Assembly: GCA_903861645.1 (NCBI GenBank)
Contig: CAIOVE010000066.1
Span: forward strand, 81,068 to 145,067
Length of the DNA: 64,000 bases
Source of the DNA: an uncultured Hyphomicrobiales bacterium
GTDB lineage: Bacteria > Pseudomonadota > Alphaproteobacteria > Rhizobiales > Beijerinckiaceae
Direction of reading: 5' to 3'
The number at the start of each line of letters is the position of its first letter. Position 1 is the first letter of the stretch. This document shows positions 26,726 to 35,851 of this stretch, piece after piece. The notes under the pieces are model-generated. The model did not search any database. It saw only the letters and a program-made list of their open reading frames with translations, and was not told where the DNA came from. A program made the translations under genes and the position numbers.

Positions 26726-26884
26726 GCGGGCAAGATTCCGGGACGCTTTGCGCCTTGAAAAGACACCGAAATCCAGCGCTTGGCAATGGCCGGCGCATAT
26801 CGTGCTTTCATCTTGCGCGCGATGCCTGTAAAGACAGCGCGGAATCCATCGGAAAGCCGCGCAAGCGGCAAGGGAGCCCCCGAA

Positions 26885-28297
26885 ATGGCGCCGACCAAAG
26901 CCCGCACGCTCTATGACAAGATCTGGGACGACCACGTCGTCGAGGCGGACGCCGACGGCACGACCCTGCTCTACATTGATCGCCACCTCGTTCACGAAGT
27001 GACCAGCCCGCAGGCCTTCGAGGGCCTGCGCCTCTCCGGCCGCAAGATCCGCGCGCCCGAGAAGACCCTGCTCGTCGTCGACCACAATATCCCCACGACC
27101 GACCGCACCCAGCCGATCGAGGATCCCGAGAGCAAGGCGCAGATCGAATATCTGGCCGAGAACGCCAAGATTTTCGGCCTCGAATATTATGACGGTCGCG
27201 ACATCCGTCAGGGCGTCGTGCACATCATCGGTCCCGAACAGGGCTTCACCCTGCCCGGCACGACGATCGTCTGCGGCGACAGCCACACGGCGACCCACGG
27301 CGCCTTTGGCGCGCTGGCGCATGGCATCGGCACGTCCGAGGTCGAGCACGTGCTCGCCACGCAGACGCTGATTCAGAAAAAGTCGAAGAACGTGCGCGTG
27401 ACCGTCAACGGGAAAATCCCCGCCGGCGTCACCGCCAAGGACATCATCCTCGCCATCATCGGCGAGATCGGCACGGGCGGCGGCACCGGCAGCGTCATCG
27501 AATACGCCGGCGAGGCAATTACCGCCCTGTCGATGGAAGGCCGGATGACCGTCTGCAACATGTCGATCGAGGCGGGCGCCCGCGCCGGCCTGATCGCGCC
27601 GGACGAAAAGACCTTCGAATACCTCAAGGGTCGCCCCAAGGCGCCGAAGGGCGCGGCCTGGGAGCAGGCGGTCGCCTTCTGGCGGACGCTCAAGACCGAC
27701 GAGGGCGCGCATTTCGATCGCGAGATCGTGCTCGACGCGGCCAACCTGCCGCCGTTGGTCACCTGGGGCACGAGCCCGGAAAACGTCATGTCGATCAACG
27801 GCACGGTGCCGCGCGTCGAGGACGGCGAGACCGAGGGCAAGCGCAACTCCATCGCCCGCGCGCTCGACTACATGGGCCTGAAGGGCGGCGAAAAGATCGC
27901 GGACATCTCGATCCAGCGCGCCTTCATCGGCTCCTGCACCAACGGGCGCATCGAGGATCTGCGCGCCGCGGCCGCCGTCGCGCAGGGCAAAAAAGTGCAT
28001 CCGACCGTCAACGCCCTCGTCGTGCCGGGCTCCGGCCTCGTCAAGGCGCAGGCCGAGGCCGAAGGTCTCGACAAGATCTTCATCGAGGCGGGCTTTGAGT
28101 GGCGCGAGCCCGGCTGCTCGATGTGTCTGGCGATGAACCCCGACCGGCTCGCGCCGGGCGAGCGTTGCGCCTCCACCTCGAACCGCAACTTCGAGGGCCG
28201 TCAGGGCTTCAAGGGCCGCACCCACCTCGTGTCGCCCGCCATGGCCGCCGCCGCAGCCATCGCCGGCCACTTCGTGGACATCAGGACGTTTTCCTGA
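26885..28297 (+). CDS. leuC: 3-Isopropylmalate dehydratase large subunit
   Basis: 470-residue aconitase-family subunit that isomerises 2- to 3-isopropylmalate in leucine synthesis together with LeuD. Active-site blocks are [36 protein letters not shown], the first cluster cysteine in [12 protein letters not shown] and the other two in [12 protein letters not shown]. The ATG at 26885 gives the usual start [19 protein letters not shown]. The frame is open to 26780 but the extra residues have no family similarity. leuD lies 1.3 kb downstream, beyond a terminator and two other genes. Confidence 0.97.
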   Translation: MAPTKARTLYDKIWDDHVVEADADGTTLLYIDRHLVHEVTSPQAFEGLRLSGRKIRAPEKTLLVVDHNIPTTDRTQPIEDPESKAQIEYLAENAKIFGLEYYDGRDIRQGVVHIIGPEQGFTLPGTTIVCGDSHTATHGAFGALAHGIGTSEVEHVLATQTLIQKKSKNVRVTVNGKIPAGVTAKDIILAIIGEIGTGGGTGSVIEYAGEAITALSMEGRMTVCNMSIEAGARAGLIAPDEKTFEYLKGRPKAPKGAAWEQAVAFWRTLKTDEGAHFDREIVLDAANLPPLVTWGTSPENVMSINGTVPRVEDGETEGKRNSIARALDYMGLKGGEKIADISIQRAFIGSCTNGRIEDLRAAAAVAQGKKVHPTVNALVVPGSGLVKAQAEAEGLDKIFIEAGFEWREPGCSMCLAMNPDRLAPGERCASTSNRNFEGRQGFKGRTHLVSPAMAAAAAIAGHFVDIRTFS

Positions 28298-28327
28298 TCC
28301 GACGCGGAAGGCATCCAAAGTTGCAAT

Positions 28328-28357
28328 GGCCCGGCGCGCCCCGCCGGGCCTTTTTTT
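28328..28357 (+). terminator. Rho-independent terminator of leuC
   Basis: An 8-bp stem, GGCCCGGC with GCCGGGCC, loop GCGCCCC, followed by seven T at 28351-28357, 31 bases after the leuC stop. Confidence 0.93.
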
Positions 28358-28422
28358 GACGTTTCGGGGCGCGCCATGAAATTAGGCCATCATGCCGGCG
28401 CCAATCCGTGCTTGTATGAAGG

Positions 28423-28845
28423 ATGACACATTCAAATCCCCGCGCGCTTTTCCCGTTGAAGTCCCCATCCCTTGCCGACATCGAGGCCATGGCGGACGCC
28501 GCCTACGCGGCGCTGCCCGAGGCGTTCCAGCGTCTGTGCGAGGGCCTCGTGATCCAGGTAGAGGATTTTCCCGACGAGGAGACGCTCGACGAGATGGATT
28601 GCGAGACCGAATTCGACCTGCTTGGTCTGTTTCGCGGACGCGGCATGCCACATCGCGGCGCGGTCCCCGAAACCGGCGAGTTTCCCAACATGGTCTGGCT
28701 TTACCGCCGCCCGATCCTCGATTTCTGGGCGGAAAACGACGAAACCCTCGGCGCCATCGTCAACCATGTGCTGATCCACGAAATTGGCCACCACTTCGGC
28801 TTGTCGGACGCCGACATGGAGGATCTCGAACAGGGCGTGAAATAG
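28423..28845 (+). CDS. Zincin-like metallopeptidase family protein
   Basis: 140 residues of the small bacterial metallopeptidase family (formerly DUF1025). The zinc motif HEIGHHFG starts at H119 with E120 and H123, and an acidic stretch, LSDADMEDLE, follows. Peptidase activity is inferred only from the motif, and substrates of the family are not known. The ATG at 28423 directly abuts a GAAGG sequence, which is close for a ribosome site. It is convergent with the marR gene, 17 bases apart. One of three matching palindromes lies in the gap and the marR 3-prime end. Confidence 0.85.
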   Translation: MTHSNPRALFPLKSPSLADIEAMADAAYAALPEAFQRLCEGLVIQVEDFPDEETLDEMDCETEFDLLGLFRGRGMPHRGAVPETGEFPNMVWLYRRPILDFWAENDETLGAIVNHVLIHEIGHHFGLSDADMEDLEQGVK

Positions 28846-28853
28846 CCGATACC

Positions 28854-28864
28854 AGCGAGTCGCT
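28854..28864. promoter_or_regulatory. Palindrome AGCGAGTCGCT, copy 1
   Basis: An 11-base symmetrical site, AGCGA-G-TCGCT, overlapping the last codon of marR. It is the same sequence as two sites upstream of marR (29434 and 29518), hence a candidate distal operator. Confidence 0.4.
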
Positions 28865-29423
28865 ATGATGCTTCGTGTAAAGCGCAGGGGAACGTGACCT
28901 CCTCGGCGTCGAGCGCCGCGTCGAAACGACCGCAATGACCGCCTCCCTCGGCCGCCGAGGCGAAATATCGGCATCCGGCGCAGGGGAAAAATCCCGCGCC
29001 GGCGCCGCCCGCCAGATCATCGGTGATATGCGCGAGGGCCTGTCCCAGCGCGATGGCGTGCAGTGGCTGCAGGCGCCCGATCGCCGAAACGACGCTCTTC
29101 ATCGGATCTGCCTCCAGCCTTGCGACGCCTTCCCGTGTCAGATCGAGTCGCACGGCGCGGCGGTCGCGCGGGTCGGGCGCGCGCGCCACCAGCCCCTTGC
29201 GCTCCAGCGCGATCACCGTTTGCGACGCTGTTCCCCGCGTCGTGGCGAGCCACAGCGCCACGCCGCTGGGCGAGCGCGAAAAACGGTTGACGCTCGCCAG
29301 ACACCGCAGCGCATCCCATTGCGCGGGGTTCAGACCCGCCTCGTTTTCGCGTTCACGCAGGAGACGACCAATGCGTTCAAGGGCGCGGCTGGCCCGAATG
29401 GCCGTGGAAGGAGGCGAGGACAT
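28863..29423 (-). CDS. MarR family regulator with a cysteine-rich C-terminal tail
   Basis: 186 residues. The winged helix-turn-helix covers about residues 10-110, with GVALWLATTRGTASQTVIALERKGLV as recognition region and DPRDRRAVRLDLT as wing. After about residue 140 comes an extra segment with C148, C151, H163, C164 and C180 (PCAGCRYF...HCGRF...PCALHE). This could bind a metal or an iron-sulfur cluster or act as a thiol sensor. The ATG at 29423 was chosen over TTG 29429. Three copies of one palindrome lie around the gene, consistent with autoregulation. It is divergent from leuD, so leuD could also be a target. Confidence 0.85.
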   Translation of the reverse strand: MSSPPSTAIRASRALERIGRLLRERENEAGLNPAQWDALRCLASVNRFSRSPSGVALWLATTRGTASQTVIALERKGLVARAPDPRDRRAVRLDLTREGVARLEADPMKSVVSAIGRLQPLHAIALGQALAHITDDLAGGAGAGFFPCAGCRYFASAAEGGGHCGRFDAALDAEEVTFPCALHEAS

Positions 29424-29433
29424 AAGCAATGCT

Positions 29434-29444
29434 AGCGACTCGTT
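29434..29444. promoter_or_regulatory. Palindrome AGCGACTCGTT, copy 2
   Basis: Begins 11 bases upstream of the marR ATG. It matches the AGCGA-S-TCGCT pattern except at one half-site position, and is followed by TTAATTAA. A candidate MarR operator near the marR ribosome-binding and promoter region. Confidence 0.5.
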
Positions 29445-29517
29445 AATTAACGGTTTGATAATTTCATGCGCTGAATTGGTTTAAAATGCGGGAGACACGC
29501 CTTTCGGAAGAGATATT

Positions 29518-29528
29518 AGCGAGTCGCG
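29518..29528. promoter_or_regulatory. Palindrome AGCGAGTCGCG, copy 3
   Basis: Third copy of the same site, 84 bases from copy 2 in the 212-base gap between marR and leuD. The pair could support cooperative binding or looping across the divergent promoters. Confidence 0.5.
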
Positions 29529-29635
29529 TTCTTTTTCGGCGATCGATCGAAGGTCAGAAGCGACTTCCCTCGCCGCCGTCGCCTTGCTAGAAGCCTCCCA
29601 TAACGGCTTTCCCGCCTCGAAGGACACGACCGGCC

Positions 29636-30241
29636 ATGGACAAATTCACGACACTCGAAGGCGTCGCGGCGCCGATGAAAATCCGCAACATCGACACGGA
29701 CATGATCGTGCCGAAGCAGTACCTCAAGACCATCAAGCGCACGGGTCTGGGCAAGGGCCTGTTCTCGGAGATGCGCTACAAGGAGGATGGCTCGGAGAAC
29801 CCCGATTTCATTCTCAACAAGCCGGCTTATCGCAACGCCAAGATCATCGTCGCCGAGGATAATTTCGGCTGCGGCTCGTCGCGCGAGCACGCGCCGTGGG
29901 CGCTGCTGGACTACGGCATCCGCTGCGTCATCTCGACCAGCTTCGCCGACATCTTCTTCAACAACTGCTTCCAGAACGGCGTGCTGCCGATCAAGGTCTC
30001 GCGCGAAGACCTCGACAAGCTGATGGACGACGCCGAGCGCGGCTCGAACGCCACCCTGTCGATCGACCTGGAAAAGCAGGAAATCCGTGGCCCGGACGGC
30101 GGCGTCGTGAAATTCGACATCGACCCCTTCCGCAAGCATTGCATGCTCAACGGCCTCGACGACATCGGCCTGACCATGACGAAGGCCAAGGCGCTCGATG
30201 GCTACGAAAGCCAGCGGAAGGCCGAACGCCCCTGGATGTGA
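29636..30241 (+). CDS. leuD: 3-Isopropylmalate dehydratase small subunit
   Basis: 201-residue swivel-domain subunit pairing with LeuC. Typical blocks are [44 protein letters not shown] and [18 protein letters not shown]. Start, length and C-terminus are normal for the family. It is not in an operon with leuC: a terminator, a metallopeptidase gene and a divergent marR intervene, an arrangement seen in other alphaproteobacteria. Confidence 0.97.
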   Translation: MDKFTTLEGVAAPMKIRNIDTDMIVPKQYLKTIKRTGLGKGLFSEMRYKEDGSENPDFILNKPAYRNAKIIVAEDNFGCGSSREHAPWALLDYGIRCVISTSFADIFFNNCFQNGVLPIKVSREDLDKLMDDAERGSNATLSIDLEKQEIRGPDGGVVKFDIDPFRKHCMLNGLDDIGLTMTKAKALDGYESQRKAERPWM

Positions 30242-30258
30242 GCGCCTCGCGCGCGGAC

Positions 30259-31143
30259 TCAGAGTTCGAGAGCGCCTAGATCGACAACGTCGCGCCCGGT
30301 GGGCGTGACGCCCCGCGCCCGCGCCTCGATCCGCCAGCCCCGAGCCGTCCTGTCGACGCGATAAAGATGATAGCCGGCCAGATGCCTCGCGGTGCCCGGC
30401 ACCGCCGAGGCGGAGCGCACGCCAACCACGGGCGCGGGACCGGACGGTCCCGGCAGATGCGCGACATGACCGCGATGATTGTGGCCATGCGCGATCAGTT
30501 CCGCGCCGTGCCGCGCGATGACCTCTTCAAACGCGCGCGCGTCGCGCAGACCCCTCCCCGGCGTGGCCCCGCCCCGCCACGGTGGATGGTGGATCATCAC
30601 CACCCGCGCGAGGCCGCGCGCCCGGCAGTCGTCGAGGATGAGCGCGAGACGCCGGAGTTGCGGAGCGCCCACGCGACCCGACGCGAGAAATGGCGCCGTC
30701 GGCACGCCGGAACTGACGCCGATGAACGCCACCCCCGCCCTTTCCCTCACGTAGGGAAACGCATGCGCCCCGCCATGATCGCCCGCCATCCAAGGCGCGA
30801 AGGTGGACCCGAGCAAGGGCAATGCGCTGGCGACATAGGCGTCGTGGTTGCCCGGCACGAAACTGACGGCGCCCGGATCGCCCAGCATCGCCATCCACGC
30901 GGCGGCGGGCGCGAATTCGCCGGGCAAGGCGATATTCAGGGCGTCGCCCGTCATCATCACATGATCCGGCCGCTGGGCGCGCAAGTCATCGACCACGCGC
31001 GCGAGCATATCCATGTCGTGGATGGTCCGGCGACCGCGCCAGTTGAGAAAGCCGGTCAGGCGCTTGCCGATCAGTTCGCGCGCCCGGGGCCTCGGCAGCG
31101 GACCGAGATGGGGATCGGAGAGATGGGCGATCAGCAGGCTCAC
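30259..31143 (-). CDS. Metallophosphoesterase (calcineurin-like)
   Basis: 294-residue binuclear metal phosphoesterase. The motif blocks are HLSDPHLGPL (about residues 7-16), MMTGDALNIALP (about 62-73), VPGNHDAY (about 94-101), MIHHPPWRG (about 195-203) and AHGHNHRGH (about 230-238). The substrate is unknown; the family includes cAMP phosphodiesterase CpdA and DNA-repair-like enzymes. It begins with GTG at 31143. It is convergent with leuD (17-base gap) and lies downstream of doxX behind a terminator. Confidence 0.88.
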   Translation of the reverse strand: MSLLIAHLSDPHLGPLPRPRARELIGKRLTGFLNWRGRRTIHDMDMLARVVDDLRAQRPDHVMMTGDALNIALPGEFAPAAAWMAMLGDPGAVSFVPGNHDAYVASALPLLGSTFAPWMAGDHGGAHAFPYVRERAGVAFIGVSSGVPTAPFLASGRVGAPQLRRLALILDDCRARGLARVVMIHHPPWRGGATPGRGLRDARAFEEVIARHGAELIAHGHNHRGHVAHLPGPSGPAPVVGVRSASAVPGTARHLAGYHLYRVDRTARGWRIEARARGVTPTGRDVVDLGALEL

Positions 31144-31177
31144 GGGCGCTCTGTCGCCGCTCCGGCGCCACAGGTCA

Positions 31178-31214
31178 AGAAAATAGGAGGGGACGGGCCA
31201 CGCCCATCCCCTCC
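31178..31214 (-). terminator. Intrinsic terminator after doxX
   Basis: On the minus strand, GGAGGGGATGGGC pairs with GCCCGTCCCCTCC around a GTG loop with one mismatch, and is followed by TATTTTCTT. It separates doxX from the metallophosphoesterase gene. Confidence 0.75.
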
Positions 31215-31227
31215 GGTCGTGTCGAAA

Positions 31228-31725
31228 TCAGGCGACCAGCGGGCGCAAGGGCGAGCCGGGCTTGAACATCGAGAAATTCTCGGCGACCGCGTCGAGGCCC
31301 CAGACATGGCCGGCGCGCTTGACGAACAGGAAGATCAGCACCGTCGAATAGACGATATGATAGTCGACGATGAAGTTATTGGTGTTCTCGATGTAGGGCC
31401 ATTCCATGTGAGCGGTCCAATACATCAGCAACAGGGCCACGCCGCAGAGCGAACTGACGCGCACCATGAAGCCGACGAGCAACGACAGACCAATCAGCAG
31501 ATGGCCGTAACTGACCAGAAACGTCAGCACCGGATCGATCGATGGCGCGGTGAACACGGCGTAGACGTCGTGAAACGTCTTTGTTTGCTTGAGGAAGGCG
31601 GCCGCGCTGAATTTCGGATTGAAGACCTGATGCGACGCTGCGTAGAGGAAGGTCCACGCCATCAACATGCGGAAGATGAAGGCGAACGAACGGTCCGAGG
31701 CGCTCGTGGGAACGGTGTCTGACAT
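31228..31725 (-). CDS. DoxX family membrane protein
   Basis: 165 residues with four predicted helices, including FIFRMLMAWTFLYAASHQ, FLVSYGHLLIGLSLLVGFM, LCGVALLLMYWT and HIVYSTVLIFLF. It resembles the DoxX/TQO-small-like proteins found in archaea and bacteria, which have been linked to quinone-dependent sulfur or redox chemistry. Its role here is unknown. The ATG at 31725 has AGGAG upstream; the open frame to 31818 is less convincing. It is divergent from the amino acid ABC operon. Confidence 0.82.
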   Translation of the reverse strand: MSDTVPTSASDRSFAFIFRMLMAWTFLYAASHQVFNPKFSAAAFLKQTKTFHDVYAVFTAPSIDPVLTFLVSYGHLLIGLSLLVGFMVRVSSLCGVALLLMYWTAHMEWPYIENTNNFIVDYHIVYSTVLIFLFVKRAGHVWGLDAVAENFSMFKPGSPLRPLVA

Positions 31726-31939
31726 GGGGTCGATGCTCCTGAATGAGACTGCGACCAAAGTAGCGCCCACCCGAACCATCGCCTTGATTCCGCGCAAACA
31801 TATTGTCGTCATGTCCACGGTCGGCGGCTTTCGGGGCGATCAATCGATCACTGGCGTCGGCCGCCGAGCCGGGCTAGCTTGGTTTCGGCATGAACATTGC
31901 TGACCAATATCCGTTCATTCGACCGACGAGGACTCCATC

Positions 31940-32728
31940 ATGAAGCCCGCTTTCGCCTCACTGTTTGCCCTGATGCTCGGCGCGGCCGCCATCGCCAACG
32001 CGAGTTCCGCGCGCGCCGAGGCGCTCGATGACATTCTCGCCGCCAAGGTCATCAAGATCGCCGTGCCAACCGATTATCCGCCTTTCGGCGCCATCGGCTC
32101 GGACATGCAGCCGCAAGGCCTCGACATCGACATGGCCAAGCTGATCGGCAAGGAATTGGGCGTCAAAACCGAACTCGTCGCGGTTTCCAGCGCCAACCGC
32201 ATTCCCTATCTCCAGTCGAAGAAGGTCGATCTGGTCATTTCCACCCTCGGCAAGAACCCGGACCGTGAAAAGGTCATCGACTTCTCCGCCGCCTACGCGC
32301 CGTTCTTCATGGGCGTGTTCGGCGCCAGGGACGTGGCGGTGACCAAGCCCGACGAACTCATGGGCAAAACCGTCGGCGCGACGCGCGGCGCGCTGGAGGA
32401 GCAGGAGTTGTCGAAGCTCGCGCCCGCCTCGACCACCATCAAGCGCTACGAGGACAACAACGCGACCGTCGCCGCCTACGTTTCGGGACAGGTCGATATC
32501 TTCGCCTCGGGCAACGCGGTCGCCGCCGTCATCGCCGACCGCAGCGCCGCTCGCGCGCCGACGCTTAAATTCGTCATCAAGGACAGCCCCTGCTTCATCG
32601 GCCTCAACAAGGACGAGCCAAAACTGCTCGCGAAGGTCAACGAAATCATCGCCAAGGCCCGCGCGAGCGGCGAAACCGAGCGCATGTCGCAAGCCTGGCT
32701 GAAAGCGCCCTTGCCGCCGGGATTCTGA
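31940..32728 (+). CDS. Polar amino acid ABC transporter, substrate-binding protein
   Basis: 262 residues. A signal peptide ends near SSARAEA (residue 26), followed by the SBP family 3 domain with IKIAVPTDYPPFGAIG, QGLDIDMAKLIGKELG and LVISTLGKNPDREKVIDFSAAY. This marks a glutamate/glutamine/cystine-type binding protein, but the exact amino acid is not clear. It is the first gene of a complete four-gene operon with two permeases and an ATPase. A GAGGAC ribosome site precedes the ATG. Confidence 0.92.
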   Translation: MKPAFASLFALMLGAAAIANASSARAEALDDILAAKVIKIAVPTDYPPFGAIGSDMQPQGLDIDMAKLIGKELGVKTELVAVSSANRIPYLQSKKVDLVISTLGKNPDREKVIDFSAAYAPFFMGVFGARDVAVTKPDELMGKTVGATRGALEEQELSKLAPASTTIKRYEDNNATVAAYVSGQVDIFASGNAVAAVIADRSAARAPTLKFVIKDSPCFIGLNKDEPKLLAKVNEIIAKARASGETERMSQAWLKAPLPPGF

Positions 32729-32759
32729 TCCGTCTCGCGGCGTTGGGGGCGTCGGCGAC

Positions 32760-33428
32760 ATGATCTACAAACTGCAATTCGTCGATTTGCTGCCCTATTG
32801 GGACGTGCTGGCGCGCGGCCTCGTGTTCACGATCGTGCTCACCTGCGTATCGACGGCCGCGGGCGTGGCCGTCGGCACGTGCGGCGCGTCGGCGCGCGCC
32901 TTCGGTCCGCGCTGGCTCGCCGGCGTTGTCGCGGCTTACGTCGAGATCATTCGCAACACGCCCTTCATCGTTCAACTGTTCTTCGTCTATTTCGGCCTGC
33001 CCACGCTAGGTCTCAAGTTGACCGAGGCCGAGGCGGCGTTTCTCGCCATGACGATCAATCTGGGCGCCTATTCGACGGAAATCATCCGCGCGGGCATCGA
33101 GGCGACGCCCAAGGGATTGATCGAGGCGGGCGTCAGCCTCGCCATGACGCGCATGCAGGTCTTGCGGCATGTCGTGCTCAAGCCAGCCTTTCAGAAGACC
33201 TGGCCCGCGCTCGCCTCGCAGATCATCATCGTCATGCTGGGCTCGTCCGTCGTCTCGCAGATCTCCGCCGAGGATCTGACCTACGCGGCCAACTTCATCC
33301 AGTCGCGCAACTTCCGCGCCTTCGAGGCCTATTTCGTCGTGGCGCTCGCCTATCTCCTGCTCGCGATCACCGCGCGCGCGTTGCTGCGCGGGCTTGGCGC
33401 GCGGCTGTTTCCGGGCGCGCGATCATGA
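32760..33428 (+). CDS. Amino acid ABC transporter permease 1
   Basis: 222-residue His/Glu/Gln/Arg/opine-type permease with about five helices. It carries the ATPase-contact EAA loop IEAGVSLAMTRMQVLRHVVLKPAF (about residues 120-143) and the family mark EIIRNTPFIVQLFFVYFGLP. Its stop overlaps the next permease's start in ATGA at 33425-33428, so the two are coupled. Confidence 0.92.
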   Translation: MIYKLQFVDLLPYWDVLARGLVFTIVLTCVSTAAGVAVGTCGASARAFGPRWLAGVVAAYVEIIRNTPFIVQLFFVYFGLPTLGLKLTEAEAAFLAMTINLGAYSTEIIRAGIEATPKGLIEAGVSLAMTRMQVLRHVVLKPAFQKTWPALASQIIIVMLGSSVVSQISAEDLTYAANFIQSRNFRAFEAYFVVALAYLLLAITARALLRGLGARLFPGARS

Positions 33429-34075
33429 CCGATTTCAGCGTCTGGGTGATCTTTTCCAATTTGCTTCTGGCCACGCGCTGGACCATCGCCCTGTCGCTCA
33501 TCGCCTTTGTCGCGGGCGGCGTCGTGGGGCTCGCGCTCCTGTTCGCGCGCATGTCGAAATTCCGGCCGCTGGCGAAATTCGTCGCGCTCTATATCGAGTT
33601 CTTTCAGGGCACGCCGTTGCTGATGCAACTGTTCATGCTGTTCTTCGGCGTCGCCCTGTTTGGCGTCGAAATCAGCCCGTGGACGGCGGCCTCCCTCGCG
33701 CTGACCTTCTGGACGAGCGCGTTTCTCGCTGAAATCTGGCGCGGCTGCGTGGAGTCGGTGCCCAGAGGGCAATGGGAAGCCGGCTCCAGCGTCGCGCTGA
33801 GCTACATGGAGCAGATGCGTTACGTCATCCTGCCGCAAGCCATGCGCATCGCCGTGCCGCCAACCGTCGGCTTCTCGGTGCAGGTCATCAAGGGCACCGC
33901 GCTCGCCTCGATCATCGGCTTCGTGGAACTGACGCGCGCCGGCACGATGCTGAACAACGCGACGTTCCGGCCCTTTCTCGTCTACTCGCTCGTGGGTCTG
34001 ATTTATTTCTGCCTCTGCTATCCCTTGTCGTTCGCCGCCAAACGGCTGGAAAGGCGCCTCAATGCCGCTCGTTAG
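33425..34075 (+). CDS. Amino acid ABC transporter permease 2
   Basis: 216-residue partner permease. It has FFQGTPLLMQLFMLFFGV and the EAA loop WEAGSSVALSYMEQMRYVILPQAM followed by PPTVGFSVQVIKGTALASIIG. It overlaps the preceding permease by 4 bases and the ATPase gene by 14, forming a tightly coupled operon. A heterodimeric permease is expected. Confidence 0.92.
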   Translation: MTDFSVWVIFSNLLLATRWTIALSLIAFVAGGVVGLALLFARMSKFRPLAKFVALYIEFFQGTPLLMQLFMLFFGVALFGVEISPWTAASLALTFWTSAFLAEIWRGCVESVPRGQWEAGSSVALSYMEQMRYVILPQAMRIAVPPTVGFSVQVIKGTALASIIGFVELTRAGTMLNNATFRPFLVYSLVGLIYFCLCYPLSFAAKRLERRLNAAR

Positions 34076-34790
34076 CATCCGCGACGTCCGCAAGCGCTTC
34101 GGCGAAAACGAAGTGTTGAAGGGCGTTTCCGTCTCGGTTGAAAAAGGCGACGTCGTCGCCATCATCGGCCGTTCGGGATCCGGCAAGAGCACGTTGCTTC
34201 GTTGCGTCAACGGGCTCGAAACCCACGACTCCGGCTCGATCGTGGTGGACGAGACCCCCGTTGATAACGCGCGCACGGACATGCGCGAATTGCGCAAGCA
34301 CGTCGGCATGGTGTTTCAGCAATTCAACCTGTTTCCGCATCTGACGGCCGCCGGCAACGTCATGCTCGCGCCGCGCGTCGTCAATGGCGTGAGCGAGAAG
34401 GAGGCGCGCGATCTCGCGGCCGCGATGCTCGCCAAGGTTGGCCTGTCGGAAAAGATGGACGCGTGGCCAAGCCAGCTTTCCGGCGGTCAGCAGCAGCGCG
34501 TCGCCATCGCCCGCGCGCTGGCGATGAATCCGAAGGTACTGCTCTGCGACGAGATCACCTCGGCGCTCGATCCCGAGCTCGTCAACGAGGTCTTGCGCGT
34601 GGTCGAGAAACTCGCGGCGGAGGGCATGACGCTCATTCTCGTCACGCATGAAATGCGCTTCGCGCGAGACGTCGGCACCAAGCTCGTGTTCATGCATCAA
34701 GGCATGGTGCACGAGGAAGGCCCGCCGAAGGAACTGATGGCCGCGCCGCGAACCCCGGAACTCCGGCAGTTCATCGGCGCGATCGCCTGA
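34062..34790 (+). CDS. Amino acid ABC transporter ATP-binding protein
   Basis: 242-residue GlnQ-type ATPase. Walker A is GRSGSGKST (about residues 36-44), the Q loop lies in GMVFQQFNLFPHLTA, the signature is [15 protein letters not shown], Walker B is VLLCDEITSALDPE (with CDE), and the switch histidine is in LILVTHEM. It powers the importer encoded by the three preceding genes, and ends 4 bases from the convergent mbfA gene. Confidence 0.95.
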   Translation: MPLVSIRDVRKRFGENEVLKGVSVSVEKGDVVAIIGRSGSGKSTLLRCVNGLETHDSGSIVVDETPVDNARTDMRELRKHVGMVFQQFNLFPHLTAAGNVMLAPRVVNGVSEKEARDLAAAMLAKVGLSEKMDAWPSQLSGGQQQRVAIARALAMNPKVLLCDEITSALDPELVNEVLRVVEKLAAEGMTLILVTHEMRFARDVGTKLVFMHQGMVHEEGPPKELMAAPRTPELRQFIGAIA

Positions 34791-34794
34791 CCCG

Positions 34795-35766
34795 CTAGGC
34801 CCCGCCGATCAGGATGCCGACGGCGAGCACCACGACGCCGCCCAGCACGATCTGGAACACCGCCTGAAGGAACGGCGTGTCCATGTAGCGCGCGCGCACC
34901 CACGCGATCGCCCAGAGCTCGATGAAGACGACGACGCCCGCGATGCCCGTCGCGTACCAGAAGGCGTTCGGCCAGGAATCCGGCACGAGGTAGGGCAGCG
35001 TGTGGCCGAGACCGCCCAGCGTCGTCATCAGGCCGCAGATGCCGCCGCGCAACCACGGCGACCCGCGTCCCGTCAACGAGCCGTCGTCGGACAGCGCCTC
35101 GGCGAAACCCATGCTGATGCCCGCGCCGATCGACGCGGCGAGGCCCACGAGAAAGGTCTCCCAGTTATGATGCGTGGCGAAGGCAGCCGCGAACAAGGGG
35201 GCCAGCGTCGAAACCGAGCCATCCATGAGGCCGGCGAGGCCCGGCTGCACATATTGCAGCACGAACATGCGATGCCGGGTCTTGTCCTCTTCCTCGCGGA
35301 CATTTTCCGTAAGCACGGACTTTTCGAGTTCATGCGCGTGGGTCTCGTGACCCTGTTCGACCTCGGCGAGATCGCCGAGCAGCTTGCGCACCTCGACATC
35401 CGTCGTCAGCGTCGCCGCCTTCTGGTAGAAGCGCGCCGCCTGAAATTCCATCGCCTCCGCTTCCTTGCGGATGGTGTCGAGCGGCAGGTTCGACGTGAGC
35501 CAGATCGGGCGACGCTTGAGGAAGCCCTTCACGTCCTCGCGACGGATGGGCGGCAGCTTCGGCCCGAAACGCGACTCGTACATTTCGAGCAACTGGCGGC
35601 GGTGGTTGGTCTCCTCCTCCGCCATTTCGTCGAAAACCTTGGCGGAGCCGGGATAGCGTTCGCGAAGATCGTCCGCGAATGTCATATAGATGCGGGCGTC
35701 CTCCTCCTCCGAGGCAATCGCGACCGCGAGAATCTCGCGCGGCGAGAGTTCGGAAAAGGCTTTCAT
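34795..35766 (-). CDS. mbfA: Membrane-bound ferritin, ferritin-VIT iron exporter
   Basis: 323 residues. The N-terminal ferritin-like (erythrin) di-iron domain carries [10 protein letters not shown] (E20-E22), EEETNHRRQ (about 50-58), [13 protein letters not shown] and [13 protein letters not shown]. From about residue 175 follows a five-helix CCC1/VIT1 iron transport domain ([21 protein letters not shown]). In Bradyrhizobium and Agrobacterium MbfA exports iron and protects against iron and peroxide stress under Irr repression at low iron. The ICE box in its promoter fits that control. The start ATG has CGGAGG upstream. Confidence 0.93.
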   Translation of the reverse strand: MKAFSELSPREILAVAIASEEEDARIYMTFADDLRERYPGSAKVFDEMAEEETNHRRQLLEMYESRFGPKLPPIRREDVKGFLKRRPIWLTSNLPLDTIRKEAEAMEFQAARFYQKAATLTTDVEVRKLLGDLAEVEQGHETHAHELEKSVLTENVREEEDKTRHRMFVLQYVQPGLAGLMDGSVSTLAPLFAAAFATHHNWETFLVGLAASIGAGISMGFAEALSDDGSLTGRGSPWLRGGICGLMTTLGGLGHTLPYLVPDSWPNAFWYATGIAGVVVFIELWAIAWVRARYMDTPFLQAVFQIVLGGVVVLAVGILIGGA

Positions 35767-35783
35767 GGGAGGCTCCGAAACAG

Positions 35784-35800
35784 TTTGGAATCGTTCTAAA
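35784..35800. promoter_or_regulatory. Iron control element (Irr-type ICE box) of mbfA
   Basis: TTTGGAATCGTTCTAAA, a near-palindrome 18 bases upstream of the mbfA ATG, fits the rhizobial ICE pattern TTTRGAAYNRTTCYAAA recognised by the haem-sensing regulator Irr. Its position over the promoter predicts repression at low iron. Confidence 0.8.
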
Positions 35801-35851
35801 CACTTAGGCGGCGCGGTTCAATACGCGTCGAGGGGAACTCCGGATCACGCC

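Noticed and set aside
26321..28318. 665-codon minus-strand frame spanning leuC
   Set aside because: Only its last 134 codons are a real gene (VOC protein); the rest is the shadow of leuC.
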